Source: Stygiobacter electus (GTDB taxonomy: Bacteria > Bacteroidota > Ignavibacteria > Ignavibacteriales > Melioribacteraceae). From it: a DNA stretch of 64,000 bases. Within the stretch, counting starts at the first letter, position 1; the number at the start of each line of letters is the position of its first letter. The notes below the pieces were generated by a model, which had not been told where the DNA came from, ran no database searches, and saw nothing but the letters and a program-made list of their open reading frames with translations. The stretch covers positions 19,794 to 83,793 of the forward strand of contig JARGDL010000015.1 of the NCBI GenBank assembly GCA_029210465.1. The letters run 5' to 3'. The position numbers and the translations under genes are program-made. Shown here one piece after another: positions 16,450-24,926 of the stretch.

Positions 16450-16557
16450 TTATTTATTATCGATTCCTTCAACTTCGATGTTTTCAAAGTAACAGGAAAA
16501 AGCTTCTCGGACAGATTCGATTTTAACTGGATTAGTAGAACCAACAAGAATTTTCAT
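16450..16557 (-). pseudogene. Truncated DUF84/YjjX-type NTPase
   Basis: A frame of 35 codons starts with ATG at 16557, 9 nt after the nadA stop, and reads MKILVGSTNPVKIESVREAF then SCYFENIEVEGIDNK and a stop. MKxxVGSxNPVKxxxVxxAF is the N-terminal signature of the DUF84 (inosine/xanthosine triphosphatase) family, normally about 170-180 residues. The rest of the protein is missing; DNA beyond 16450 is unrelated. It was evidently the last gene of the nad operon, and the break marks an edge of the foreign segment. Confidence 0.75.
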
Positions 16558-16566
16558 TTTATTTTA

Positions 16567-17502
16567 TTAAGTAATTGATAGCATTCTTTCAATTGGCAAT
16601 CTTGCTTTTTCAGCAATATCATTTTCAACTTTCACTTCAAATTTCTCATAAAGAAGAGAATCGTATAGTTTTTTCGGTGTAATCATTTTCATGTATTCAC
16701 ATATTGAATTTTCACTCAGAGGATAAAATTTTGCATCTGGTTTAATCTTTTTTAATCTATGAAGTATTCCTATTTCTGTTGCAATTACAAATTCTTTTGC
16801 ATTTGAATTCATCACATATTTTATCATTCCTTCTGTTGAATAAATATGAATATTTTTGCAATCAAAATAAAGTTGAGATTTAAGCATACATGATGACGAA
16901 CAACCACATTCTGGATGAATAAGAAATTCTGCATCGGGATGTATTTTTCTAACTTCTTCAAAACTTACATCACCAATCTTTTCATGAACATGACAAGAAC
17001 CATTCCAGATTTCCATTTTTCTACCTGTAATTGTGCTTACATACATCCCTAAAAATTTATCTGGTAGAAATAAAATTTTTTTATCTGAAGGAATTGCTTT
17101 TATAACATTTATAGCATTTGACGATGTAACACAATAATCACTTTCAGCTTTAACTTCTGCTGTTGTGTTTACATAAGAAACTACAATATAATCGGGATGT
17201 TCTTCTTTCCATTTTTTAAGTTGTTCAGCATCAATTGTTGAAGCAAGTGAACATCCTGCCTGTAAATCTGGAATTAAAACTTTTTTATCAGGTGAAATTA
17301 TCGAAGCTGTTTCTGCCATAAAATGAACACCACAAAATACAATTATTTCAGCTTCTGTTTTTGCAGCCTGTTGAGATAATCCAAGTGAATCTCCAACAAA
17401 ATCTGCTAAATCCTGAATTTCTGGTATTTGATAATTGTGTGCAAGAATTACTGCATTTTTTTCTTTTTTAAGTCTATTTATTTCATTTATTAAATCATTC
17501 AT
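16567..17502 (-). CDS. nadA: Quinolinate synthase A
   Basis: 311 residues, the usual short form. It condenses iminoaspartate with dihydroxyacetone phosphate to quinolinate in de novo NAD synthesis and carries a [4Fe-4S] cluster. Likely cluster ligands are C84 (QAGCSLA), C170 (NGSCHVH) and C268 (SICEYMK). Substrate-binding motifs AHNYQ (21-25), GDSL and the HPECGCSSSC block are present. It starts 17 nt after the nadC stop and forms the operon nadB-nadC-nadA. The order makes sense because NadB supplies unstable iminoaspartate to NadA and NadC consumes the product. Confidence 0.96.
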   Translation of the reverse strand: MNDLINEINRLKKEKNAVILAHNYQIPEIQDLADFVGDSLGLSQQAAKTEAEIIVFCGVHFMAETASIISPDKKVLIPDLQAGCSLASTIDAEQLKKWKEEHPDYIVVSYVNTTAEVKAESDYCVTSSNAINVIKAIPSDKKILFLPDKFLGMYVSTITGRKMEIWNGSCHVHEKIGDVSFEEVRKIHPDAEFLIHPECGCSSSCMLKSQLYFDCKNIHIYSTEGMIKYVMNSNAKEFVIATEIGILHRLKKIKPDAKFYPLSENSICEYMKMITPKKLYDSLLYEKFEVKVENDIAEKARLPIERMLSIT

Positions 17503-17519
17503 AGATTTTTCCTGATAAA

Positions 17520-18356
17520 TTAAACATTTTCTATTTTCATACTTATATCAAGAGCTTTAACAGAATGAGTGAGAGCTCCAACTGAAATAAAATCAACTCC
17601 TGTTAATGCTATTTCCCTAATATTTTCTAATGTAATATTTCCAGATGCTTCAGTTTTGACTTTACCATTGATTAATTTAATAGCTTCTTTCATTGTATCA
17701 ATTGACATATTATCGAGCATAATAATATCAATTTTATTTGCAAGAGCTTCTTTTACTTCTTCAAGACTGGTTGTTTCGACTTCAATTTTAATTTTATTTT
17801 TTAATTTACTTTTAACTAGCGTTACTGCTTTTGTAATACTACCTGCAGTTTTAATATGATTATCTTTAATTAACACCATATCGTAAAGTCCAAAGCGATG
17901 ATTTGTACCACCACCAATTTTAACAGAATATTTATCAAGCATTCTTAAACACGGCGCAGTTTTACGAGTATCAAGAAGTCTGGTATTTGTTCCTTCAAGT
18001 TGCTTTACAAATTTTGATGTAATTGTTGCAATACCACTCATTCGTTGTAAAAAATTCAAAGCCACTCGTTCACCAGTTAGCAATGATTTTAAATTTCCTT
18101 TTATCTCTGCTAACTTCTCACCACAAGATATTTTATTACCATCTTTAGTTAATGCTTTAAAGATAATTTTATCATCAAAAGTTTTGAATACAAGACGAGC
18201 TACAAATAAACCAGCAACAATGCCATCTTCTTTAGCATAAATTGTTGCAAATCCTTTTTGATTATTGGATACAATTAAATTGGTAGTAATATCTCCACTA
18301 CCAATATCTTCTTGTAAAGCAATTTTAACAATTTTTATAATTTCTTTCTTATTCAT
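17520..18356 (-). CDS. nadC: Nicotinate-nucleotide pyrophosphorylase (carboxylating)
   Basis: 278 residues, normal length. It converts quinolinate and PRPP to nicotinate mononucleotide plus CO2. Characteristic motifs are EDIGSGDITTN (15-25), ALNFLQRMSGIAT, the TRKTAPCLRMLDKYSV block, GGGTNHRFGLYDMVLIKDNH and EVETTSLEEV, followed by the barrel end ASGNITLENI...VDFISVGALTHS. It sits between nadB (27-nt gap) and nadA (17-nt gap) in the same operon. Confidence 0.96.
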   Translation of the reverse strand: MNKKEIIKIVKIALQEDIGSGDITTNLIVSNNQKGFATIYAKEDGIVAGLFVARLVFKTFDDKIIFKALTKDGNKISCGEKLAEIKGNLKSLLTGERVALNFLQRMSGIATITSKFVKQLEGTNTRLLDTRKTAPCLRMLDKYSVKIGGGTNHRFGLYDMVLIKDNHIKTAGSITKAVTLVKSKLKNKIKIEVETTSLEEVKEALANKIDIIMLDNMSIDTMKEAIKLINGKVKTEASGNITLENIREIALTGVDFISVGALTHSVKALDISMKIENV

Positions 18357-18383
18357 CTTTCATTATAATTTTTGTTTCAATAA

Positions 18384-19958
18384 TTATGATAAAGGCACAA
18401 ACTCTGGTTCTTTATTTTTTTGTAAAAGAATTATTTGTTTAAATCTATCATCTGTGCTGGGATAATCAATTCTTTTGTGACATCCTCTACTTTCTTCTCG
18501 TAGAAGTGCACTCAAAGTAATCATTCTGGCAACATTAATTAAACTTATTATTCTACTGCTATAATATTCAGAATCGTCATGTAAAAAATTATTTGATATG
18601 TTATCAATTTCGTTTAATATAATCATTAAATCATTTTTATTTCTTAAAATGCCCACATTATTCCATAGTAGTTTTGCAATTTTGTTTCTTACTTCAATAA
18701 AATATTCTTTCATATTATTATCAATTCTAAATTCAGGATGAGTTTGTTGAAAGAATCTATCGGCATTTTTCTTAATTACATTTAATGAATGATCAATTGC
18801 TCGTTTAGAAAAGACAAGGCATTCAAGCAATGAATTGCTTGCCAATCTATTAGCACCATGAACTCCAGTAGAAGCAACTTCGCCAACTGCATAAAGACGA
18901 AAAATATTTGTTTCTGCATTAACACCTGTTTTAATTCCACCAACCATATAATGTGCTGCTGGTGTAACTGGCACAAGATCTTTAGTAATATCAATCCCGT
19001 ATTTTAATGCTTCTTGATAAATGTAAGAAAATCTATTTTTTATTTTATTTTTATCAAGATGGTCAAGTTTTAAGTAGACTTTCGATTCTCCAGTTTTTTT
19101 AAGTTCTTCAAAAATTGCTTCTGAGACTATATCTCTTGTATCTAATTCTGTTAGATTTTTTTCCAGCAAAAATCTCTCACCATTACTATTAACAAGAATA
19201 GCACCTTCACCTCGAAGAGCCTCGCTAATCAAGAAAGTTTCGTCTGTACCTGTATAAAAAGTTGTAGGATGAAATTGAATAAATTCCATACTTTCAATTA
19301 TTGCTCCAGCATCATAGGCCAAATACAAACCTTCTCCAATAGATGTATGTGGATTTGTACTAAGTGAATAAATAGCAGAAGCACCCCCTGTCGCCAAAAT
19401 CGTAACATTTCCTGTTACTAAAAAGCCTTTATTATCAACGTGATTGTATGCATAAGCACCAGAGCATTCATTATTTTTAATTATGAGTTTGTAGATTAAA
19501 GTATTTTCAAAAATTTTAATTCTATTGTTATCATAAATAAATTTAAGAACAAAATTAACCACCTCTCTTCCTGTAGCATCGCCAGATGCATGAAGAACTC
19601 TTTTTCTGCTATGTCCACCTTCCAGACCAAAAGAAATTTCATTGTTATCTTTGTCGAATTGCATTCCTAATTCGATAAGTTCTTTAACTCTTTCTCTGCC
19701 TTCAACTACAAGAATATTTACTGCCTCTTTGTTGCATAAACCTGCACCTGCTTTAATAGTATCTTCAAAATGAAGTTCAGGAGAATCATCTTTTCCAAGT
19801 GCAGCAGCAATACCACCCTGAGCAAGATATGAATTACTTATTTCGAATATAGTTTTAGTAATTAATGCAACAGTACCATATTTCGATGCAAGATAAGCAG
19901 AATATAAACCAGAAAGTCCAGCCCCAATAATTACATAATCAAAATGAAAATTATCCAT
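18384..19958 (-). CDS. nadB: L-aspartate oxidase
   Basis: 524 residues. It is an FAD enzyme oxidising L-aspartate to iminoaspartate, the first step of de novo NAD synthesis. The dinucleotide-binding motif IIGAGLSGLYSAYLA is at 10-24, SNSYLAQGGIAAALG gives the flavin site, and the GGHSRKRVLHASGDATGRE block, MEFIQFHPT and AAHYMVGGIKT identify the fumarate reductase/NadB family. TGVHGANRLASNSLLE is the FAD-binding C-terminal motif. First gene of the operon; the start at 19958 follows a poor Shine-Dalgarno sequence, as is common in these phyla. Confidence 0.95.
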   Translation of the reverse strand: MDNFHFDYVIIGAGLSGLYSAYLASKYGTVALITKTIFEISNSYLAQGGIAAALGKDDSPELHFEDTIKAGAGLCNKEAVNILVVEGRERVKELIELGMQFDKDNNEISFGLEGGHSRKRVLHASGDATGREVVNFVLKFIYDNNRIKIFENTLIYKLIIKNNECSGAYAYNHVDNKGFLVTGNVTILATGGASAIYSLSTNPHTSIGEGLYLAYDAGAIIESMEFIQFHPTTFYTGTDETFLISEALRGEGAILVNSNGERFLLEKNLTELDTRDIVSEAIFEELKKTGESKVYLKLDHLDKNKIKNRFSYIYQEALKYGIDITKDLVPVTPAAHYMVGGIKTGVNAETNIFRLYAVGEVASTGVHGANRLASNSLLECLVFSKRAIDHSLNVIKKNADRFFQQTHPEFRIDNNMKEYFIEVRNKIAKLLWNNVGILRNKNDLMIILNEIDNISNNFLHDDSEYYSSRIISLINVARMITLSALLREESRGCHKRIDYPSTDDRFKQIILLQKNKEPEFVPLS

Positions 19959-20127
19959 TAGAATTTTTTATTTATTAATTTAATAAATATAGAAAAAATC
20001 TTATAAAATCTTAGAATCATTTTGAATTGTTCTAAATCTCATACAGAAAAAATTTCAGTTAATATTTAGTCAACTCTTAAAAACCAAAATTTTTTGGTGG
20101 TAGTAAAAACTTAATTGAAAAAAGTAA

Positions 20128-20286
20128 ACTGACCAATGGAAAGAGCTTGTTGCAGAAATTAAACTATTCTATTTATTGCAGACGGCGGCAAAGAAAAAAA
20201 ATTATGGACTTTATCCACATTTTTTATCGCAATGGGAATCCATGCCTTCAGAAGATATAAATAGTCAGATTTTAAAAAAATATTAA
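20128..20286 (+). pseudogene. Possible C-terminal remnant of an unidentified protein
   Basis: In the 708-bp gap after nadB (19959-20666), a 52-codon open frame without a start reads TDQWKELVAEIKLFYLLQTA ... NYGLYPHFLSQWES ... and ends at a TAA. The composition looks protein-like rather than random, but I do not recognise the family. The rest of the gap holds no other recognisable gene; an ATACGCAATA word at 20579-20588 resembles the end of the att-like motifs. Confidence 0.3.
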
Positions 20287-20666
20287 TCAGTTGACCTTGC
20301 AGAGCCTTTCCTTTGGAAAAAGTCACTTGGAATAAATAGTTATACACCAAACCCGACAGGGGGACTTCTCAAAATGATATAAAAAGTTTTTCACACAACC
20401 CAGCTTTTTTCTTTTGAGTCTAAACAATTTGAAAAGTTTTTCTTTTGCATAAAATAAATTTTTGCTGTAATTTTTATCAGTTAAAGAAACCAAGAAAAAG
20501 TCAAATAAAGTAATTCGATTTTTAAGAAGTAGGCATTAAACATATATTACAAAATAAATTTAATATACAAAGAAGGATATACGCAATAATTTGTCTCAAT
20601 TTTATTGGGATTACACAAAGGAATATGATAGGGGAAAATAACGAGCAAGTAAAAAGGAGAAAAATT

Positions 20667-20990
20667 ATGAGTCATGAACCAAAAGTAAGCCAAGCATTTA
20701 TGAGTTTCGCAAAGAATGCACCTGAATATCAAAAGATATGGATGGAAACTGCACAAAGATTAAGCGAGGCAAGTAAATTAGACAAAAAAACAGATGAACT
20801 TGCTTATATTGCTGTCCTTGCTGCTTTACGGTTAGAAAGTGGTATTCCTTTTCATGTAAAACAAGCAAAAATGTTAGGAGCTTCAAGAGATGAAGTTATT
20901 AGTGCAGTTCTAATAGGTTTACCTGCTGCCGGAAATGTAGTGATTCAATCAATTCCAATAGCGGTACAAGCATATGAAGAAAACGATTGA
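20667..20990 (+). CDS. Carboxymuconolactone decarboxylase (AhpD-like) family protein
   Basis: 107 residues with the all-helical CMD core: LDKKTDELAYIAVLAALRLE, then GIPFHVKQAKMLGASRDEVI and SAVLIGLPAAGNVV. The CxxC redox pair of true AhpD-type peroxidase partners is absent (GIPFH at that position), so a thiol peroxidase role is unlikely. The start at 20667 is chosen because AAAAGGAG precedes it by 7 nt; an in-frame ATG at 20625 would add 14 unusual residues. It overlaps the next gene by 17 nt, which indicates translational coupling. Confidence 0.8.
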   Translation: MSHEPKVSQAFMSFAKNAPEYQKIWMETAQRLSEASKLDKKTDELAYIAVLAALRLESGIPFHVKQAKMLGASRDEVISAVLIGLPAAGNVVIQSIPIAVQAYEEND

Positions 20991-21675
20991 AAATCTCTTA
21001 AAAAATTCTGGCCTACCAGGACCAAGAGCTAATTTGGAACTTTTGTATTCATTTTCAAAAAATGCCACTGAAAATGAAATAGATGAATGCTTATCCTTTT
21101 ATAAAGATGACTTGCATAATTCTCCAGAAGAATTTGTTGTAATGTGTGGAATAGTTGGTTATTGTATTCTAAACAAGGATAATATCCAAAAGATGTTATC
21201 GACAATCAGAAAATATGCGTCTCATAGTAGCTGGAGAATTAGAGAATCAATTGCTATTGGTATCCAAGAAATTGCAGAAAACAATATGAGTGAAATACTT
21301 AACGGTCTTAAGAATTGGATAGATGGCAATGACTTAGAAAAGCGAGCTGTTGTTGCAGCTTTATGTGAACCAAAGCTGTTAAAGGAAAAATCGTTTATTA
21401 TTAAATTATTTGAAATTCTTAATAAGATTACAATGAGTTTTGATAAGATTGATGGAAAACTTTCTGAAAACCAAAATTCCTTGCGAAAAACACTTGGATA
21501 TGGATGGAGCGTTGCGATTGTTTCTTTTCCAAACAAAGGTAAAGTTGTTTTCGAGAAAATTGCAAAATGTGATAATAAGCATATCAAATGGATTGTGAAA
21601 GAAAACTTGAAAAAGAACAGATTAGCTGTAATGGATAAAAAATGGGTAGAGAAGATACTCGCCACTTTCAATTAA
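20974..21675 (+). CDS. HEAT-repeat protein, DNA alkylation repair-like
   Basis: 233 residues, predominantly helical. Blocks such as YASHSSWRIRESIAIGIQEIA, MSEILNGLKNWIDGNDLEKR and AVVAALCEPKLL look like HEAT repeats of the ALK/HEAT_2 type, and the C-terminal WIVKENLKKNRL also suits them. Whether it acts on DNA cannot be told. The start codon lies inside the 3' end of the CMD gene (17-nt overlap), so both are in one transcription unit with the TrmO-like gene 10 nt downstream. Confidence 0.6.
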   Translation: MKKTIENLLKNSGLPGPRANLELLYSFSKNATENEIDECLSFYKDDLHNSPEEFVVMCGIVGYCILNKDNIQKMLSTIRKYASHSSWRIRESIAIGIQEIAENNMSEILNGLKNWIDGNDLEKRAVVAALCEPKLLKEKSFIIKLFEILNKITMSFDKIDGKLSENQNSLRKTLGYGWSVAIVSFPNKGKVVFEKIAKCDNKHIKWIVKENLKKNRLAVMDKKWVEKILATFN

Positions 21676-21685
21676 CATCGGCTAT

Positions 21686-22144
21686 ATGGAAATAAAAATG
21701 CAACCAATTGCGACAGTTAAAAATTCACGGAAAGATCCCATAGATGACCATTGGGAAACTATCGTTTCTGAAATTGAACTTGCAGACCACATTCCCACAG
21801 AGGCGTTTGACAACATCTCGAACTTTTCACATCTTGAAATTATTTACTATTTTGATAAAGTTGAAAACAAGGACATCATTTATGCTGGGCAACCAAGAGG
21901 AAATCTAAATTATCCATTGGTTGGCATTTTCGCACAACGCAAAAAAGACAGACCAAATACAATTGGTCTATGCACGGTTGAACTATTGGAACATAATGGC
22001 AGAACAATAAAAGTGAAATATCTTGATGCAATTGATGGAACTCCAGTATTAGATATAAAACCAGTTTTTAAAGAGTTCCAGCTAAAAGGTGAAATCAGAC
22101 AACCTATTTGGGTTGCAGACTTAATGAAAAATTATTGGAAATAA
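21686..22144 (+). CDS. TrmO/TsaA-family tRNA methyltransferase-like protein
   Basis: 152 residues with the TsaA beta-barrel signatures PIATVKNSRKDP, NFSHLEIIYYFDKV, RPNTIGLCTVELLEHNG and DAIDGTPVLDIKPVF. In the family the RPN.IG...V and DG(T)P(V)LDIKP motifs form the S-adenosylmethionine and t6A pocket; E. coli TrmO N6-methylates t6A37 of tRNA-Thr. This is a short form lacking the C-terminal extension of E. coli TrmO, and the SRKDPIDDHW start differs from typical TRF.P motifs, so substrate use may differ. Met1 at 21686 or Met5 at 21698 may be the true start. Confidence 0.75.
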   Translation: MEIKMQPIATVKNSRKDPIDDHWETIVSEIELADHIPTEAFDNISNFSHLEIIYYFDKVENKDIIYAGQPRGNLNYPLVGIFAQRKKDRPNTIGLCTVELLEHNGRTIKVKYLDAIDGTPVLDIKPVFKEFQLKGEIRQPIWVADLMKNYWK

Positions 22145-22160
22145 GATAATCAAACACAAC

Positions 22161-22428
22161 TAACCGCTAAGATGGGTTTTTATTAAGGCTGTATGATAGT
22201 GGTAAATTCAAGTGCAAATTTACAGTTTAACTTTAGTATAGACTTACTCCGTTCTTTGGGTATTTTATTTAATCCTTATTTTGTTATTTAAAATTTTATA
22301 AAAATAATTTATTTGACAATATAAGTCTAATGGAGCAAAGTCGAAGCATGATTCTATCCTTCGACAAGCCTGCCTGTCGGATAAATTTCAGAATTTGTCC
22401 CCATCTTGAACTTTCAATCGTTATTAGG
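22161..22428 (+). repeat. attC-like imperfect palindrome, site D, in a 333-bp gap
   Basis: It opens CCGCTAAGATGGGTTTT (22164-22180) and closes CCCCATCTTGAACTTTCAATC then GTTATTAG (22420-22427). AAGATGGG pairs with CCCATCTT. The ends match the other sites (CCGCTAA..., ...GTTATTAG as in site C). Inside lies ATCCTTCGACAAGCCTGCCT, a fragment of the dispersed palindromic repeat family seen at 35902-35928 and 56107-56205, which may explain the unusual length. The gap 22145-22477 holds no gene. Confidence 0.5.
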
Positions 22429-22477
22429 GTGAAATTACAAAATTTATTAATTTATTAACAATTAAGGAGTTTTAACA

Positions 22478-22834
22478 ATGAAAGAGTTCGTATTAATTTT
22501 CAGAAACAGTGACAATCCACACTTTAAACCATCACCTGAACAAATGCAACAGGTAATGACAAATTGGATGAACTGGATGGGGAGTATCGCTGCCCAAGGA
22601 AAGTTAGCCGATAAAGGCAACCAGCTTTCAATGACCGAAGCCAAAACTGTAAAAACTAATAATGTGGTTACGGACGGTCCTTATACTGAAATCAAAGAAT
22701 TTATCAATGGGTATACTATTGTAAAAACAAAAACCATTGATGAAGCTGTTGAGTTGGCAAAACAATGCCCCATTCTTAAAATTGGTGGTAATGTCGAAGT
22801 CAGGGCTGTGGTAGCAGCAGATGATAATAGTTGA
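22478..22834 (+). CDS. YCII-related domain protein
   Basis: 118 residues. The fold is ferredoxin-like: KEFVLIFRNSD at the start, PSPEQMQQVMTNWMNWMGSI, then TDGPYTEIKEFINGYTIV and EAVELAKQCPIL, the DGPY.E.KE.I.GY motif being diagnostic of the DGPF/YCII group. Such proteins commonly accompany SigJ-like ECF sigma factors with an SnoaL-like C-terminal region, as here (sigma factor at 23354). An AAGGAG precedes the ATG by 9 nt. It forms an operon with the following lipoprotein (13-nt gap) and sigma factor. The biochemical role is unknown. Confidence 0.82.
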   Translation: MKEFVLIFRNSDNPHFKPSPEQMQQVMTNWMNWMGSIAAQGKLADKGNQLSMTEAKTVKTNNVVTDGPYTEIKEFINGYTIVKTKTIDEAVELAKQCPILKIGGNVEVRAVVAADDNS

Positions 22835-22847
22835 GGGAGTTTGATAT

Positions 22848-23345
22848 ATGCAACGTATAATTTTCACTTTATTATGTACTGCCATTGCAATTACAGGATG
22901 CGGCAATTCTTCATCAAGCAAAAATGAAAAGGAAATACAAATGTCATCAAAGAGCCAATTAGAAACGGTAAACAAATACCTGAACATTATTTTTGTAGAA
23001 AATAAAAATGGAGAAGGATTAGCTGATATACTTTCGGATAGCTTTATCTTTGATGACCCTTTTACAAAAGCAACTGGTGCAAAAGATTTTATTGCCAAAA
23101 CACAAAAATGGATAAGAACAAAAACATTTCATATGCAAAATCAGTTCAGTGATGATAATAAAGTCTGTTCCATTTATATCATTGATGTTTTGACACCATC
23201 GGGCGAAACAGCTAGTTTTGAACTGGTTGATAATGTAGAATTCGCTAACGGGAAAATTGCAAAAGAAAAAGTTTATTTCTCAGATCCAGTGAAGTTTGCA
23301 AAGAAGATGGGATTTATAAATGATTATCTGAAACCCTACTTTTGA
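22848..23345 (+). CDS. SnoaL/NTF2-like lipoprotein
   Basis: 165 residues. The N-terminus has a lipoprotein signal peptide with lipobox ITGC (acylated Cys near residue 18) followed by a Ser/Asn-rich linker. The rest looks like an NTF2/SnoaL-like domain: SQLETVNKYLNIIFVEN, ADILSDSFIFDDPFTKATG, AKDFIAKTQKWI, then SFELVDNVEFANGKIAKEKVYF. It lies between YCII and sigma factor genes, where cytosolic NTF2-like proteins are common; a membrane-anchored one is unusual. It may sense or bind a small molecule at the envelope, which is speculation. Confidence 0.65.
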   Translation: MQRIIFTLLCTAIAITGCGNSSSSKNEKEIQMSSKSQLETVNKYLNIIFVENKNGEGLADILSDSFIFDDPFTKATGAKDFIAKTQKWIRTKTFHMQNQFSDDNKVCSIYIIDVLTPSGETASFELVDNVEFANGKIAKEKVYFSDPVKFAKKMGFINDYLKPYF

Positions 23346-23353
23346 AATGCTTA

Positions 23354-24631
23354 ATGGCAGAAAAGACACATTCTAACAATGAATTATTATCCCATTTATT
23401 TCGGGTAGAATATTCCAAAATGACGGCTGTATTATGCCGTCATTTTGGCTTAAATCAAATTGAAATAGCCGAGGATATTGCAAGCGAAACTTTTTTAAAA
23501 GCATCTGAAGTGTGGGTCATAAATGGCATACCAGAAAATCCAACTGCCTGGCTTTATACGGTTGCTAAAAATAAAACTAAAGATTATCTCAAACGAGTTA
23601 AAATTATTGAAACGAAAATCAAAGAGACAATTAGAACAAATGATTTTCTCAGGACAGAAGTTTTTATACAATCAGAACAAGATTTTGATTTTAGACAACA
23701 AACCATTACTGATAGTCAATTGGCTATGATATTTGCCGTTTGTAATCCTGCTATATCTACAGAATCACAAATCTGCTTAGCGCTTCAAATACTTTGCGGT
23801 TTTAGTGTGGAAGAAATTGCCGATGCGTTTCTTGCAAAAACAGAAACAATAAAAAAACGACTGCTTAGGGCTAGGACAAAACTTAGAAAGGATAATTTTC
23901 AAATTAATGTATTGCTGGAAACCACCATAAAATCACGGATTGATACAGTATTAAGAACCTTATACTTGTTGTTTAATGAGGGCTATTTTTCTAAATCAAA
24001 CAACAACTTAATCCGAAAAGACCTTTGTTCAGAAGCAATCAGACTTGCGCTTGTTCTGACGGAAAACCCCTTGACAAATACACCTCAAACCAATGCATTG
24101 CTTGCTCTAATGTGCTTTCAAAGCTCGAGGTTTGACGCAAGAATAAAAGATACAGGCGAAACCATCTTATTTGAACAACAGGATAAAAACTTGTGGGACA
24201 AAGAACTAATCGAAAAAGGAAATTATTATTTGGTGAATGCCTGTTCTGTAAATGAAATTTCAAAATATCATTTGGAAGCTGCTATTGCATATTGGCATAC
24301 TACTCCTACAAATAAAAAAAAATGGGAACATATTCTAAAACTTTACAATGATCTTATCCTCATAGAATATTCCCCAATGACAGCATTAAACAGAACGTTT
24401 GCCTTTGCAAAAGTTTACGGGAACGAACGAGCAATAAAAGAGGCGGAAAAACTAAACCTGAATGAAAATAACTATTACCATTCTTTGCTTGGTTATTTAT
24501 ATTCAACTGTAGATGCAGAGAAAGCTATAGCTCATTATAATAAAGCTATAAGTCATACGAAATCAAAAACAGAAAAGAAAACTCTGATGAAAGAAATAGA
24601 ACGGTTGAACAAAAAGAGAAACAGCAGTTAA
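23354..24631 (+). CDS. ECF-type RNA polymerase sigma factor with long C-terminal region (DUF6596-like)
   Basis: About 425 residues. Sigma-70 region 2 is at about 10-80 (LFRVEYSKMTAVLCRHFG, AEDIASETFLKASEVW, NPTAWLYTVAKNKTKDYLKR) and region 4 at about 135-185 (QICLALQILCGFSVEEIADAFL, ETIKKRLLRARTKLRK). The remaining ~240 residues are helical, with LYLLFNEGYFS, ALLALMCFQSSRFDAR, the YHLEAAIAYWHTTPTN block and a TPR-like end (YHSLLGYLYSTVDAEKAIAHYNKAI), typical of the YCII-associated sigma factors. The ATG at 23354 is preferred over an upstream in-frame TTG at 23342. No anti-sigma gene is adjacent. Its stop overlaps a TTAACA that resembles the start of an attC-like site. Confidence 0.85.
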   Translation: MAEKTHSNNELLSHLFRVEYSKMTAVLCRHFGLNQIEIAEDIASETFLKASEVWVINGIPENPTAWLYTVAKNKTKDYLKRVKIIETKIKETIRTNDFLRTEVFIQSEQDFDFRQQTITDSQLAMIFAVCNPAISTESQICLALQILCGFSVEEIADAFLAKTETIKKRLLRARTKLRKDNFQINVLLETTIKSRIDTVLRTLYLLFNEGYFSKSNNNLIRKDLCSEAIRLALVLTENPLTNTPQTNALLALMCFQSSRFDARIKDTGETILFEQQDKNLWDKELIEKGNYYLVNACSVNEISKYHLEAAIAYWHTTPTNKKKWEHILKLYNDLILIEYSPMTALNRTFAFAKVYGNERAIKEAEKLNLNENNYYHSLLGYLYSTVDAEKAIAHYNKAISHTKSKTEKKTLMKEIERLNKKRNSS

Positions 24632-24660
24632 CACCGTTTTCTGCATCAGGCGGGCCGACA
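24627..24660 (+). repeat. Half attC-like site G
   Basis: The sequence GTTAACACCGTTTTCTGC follows and overlaps the sigma factor stop, matching the opening halves of sites B and F (TAACA, short spacer, GTTTT), and contains a GGCGGGCC and a CATACTTCG loop-like word. No matching closing half is found before the ester-cyclase-like fragment, so it appears truncated. Weak call. Confidence 0.3.
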
Positions 24661-24680
24661 TACTTCGTTGAGGAAATTAT

Positions 24681-24877
24681 ACTGCTATTACTGGAGTATT
24701 TGAAGGCACATACACTAGACCGATGTCAATCGGGAAGGGCAAGTTCATCCAGCCAACCGGCAAAGCGTTAAAGATTCCGATGGCAACAATAGGCATTGGG
24801 GGAAATGGAGTTATGACAGAGGACATCTATTCTGGGATAACCAAACTTACATGAATCAAATTGGATTAGGTAAATAA
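24681..24877 (+). pseudogene. C-terminal fragment of an ester cyclase (SnoaL-like), frameshifted
   Basis: One frame reads ITGVFEGTYTRPMSIGKGKF then QPTGKALKIPMATIGI and GGNGVMTED before stopping; the next frame continues with WDNQTYMNQIGLGK and a stop. Together these resemble the end of ester-cyclase/SnoaL-like proteins (PPTGK...MATI...NG...E...FWDNQ..M.QIGL). A 5' truncation and at least one frameshift mean it is not functional. Confidence 0.6.
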
Positions 24878-24926
24878 ATACGCAGTTGGAATTAAAAAAA
24901 CAATAAAACAAAAGGAGTTAACAGAA

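Noticed and set aside
16335..16547. 70-codon minus-strand ORF upstream of the array-2 edge
   Set aside because: Its frame overlaps the better-supported DUF84 N-terminus in another frame and has no recognisable content.
20211..20219. Perfect DnaA box TTATCCACA as a possible replication origin
   Set aside because: A single box lies inside a start-less protein-like frame; no cluster of boxes, no AT-rich unwinding element pattern and no dnaA/dnaN nearby.
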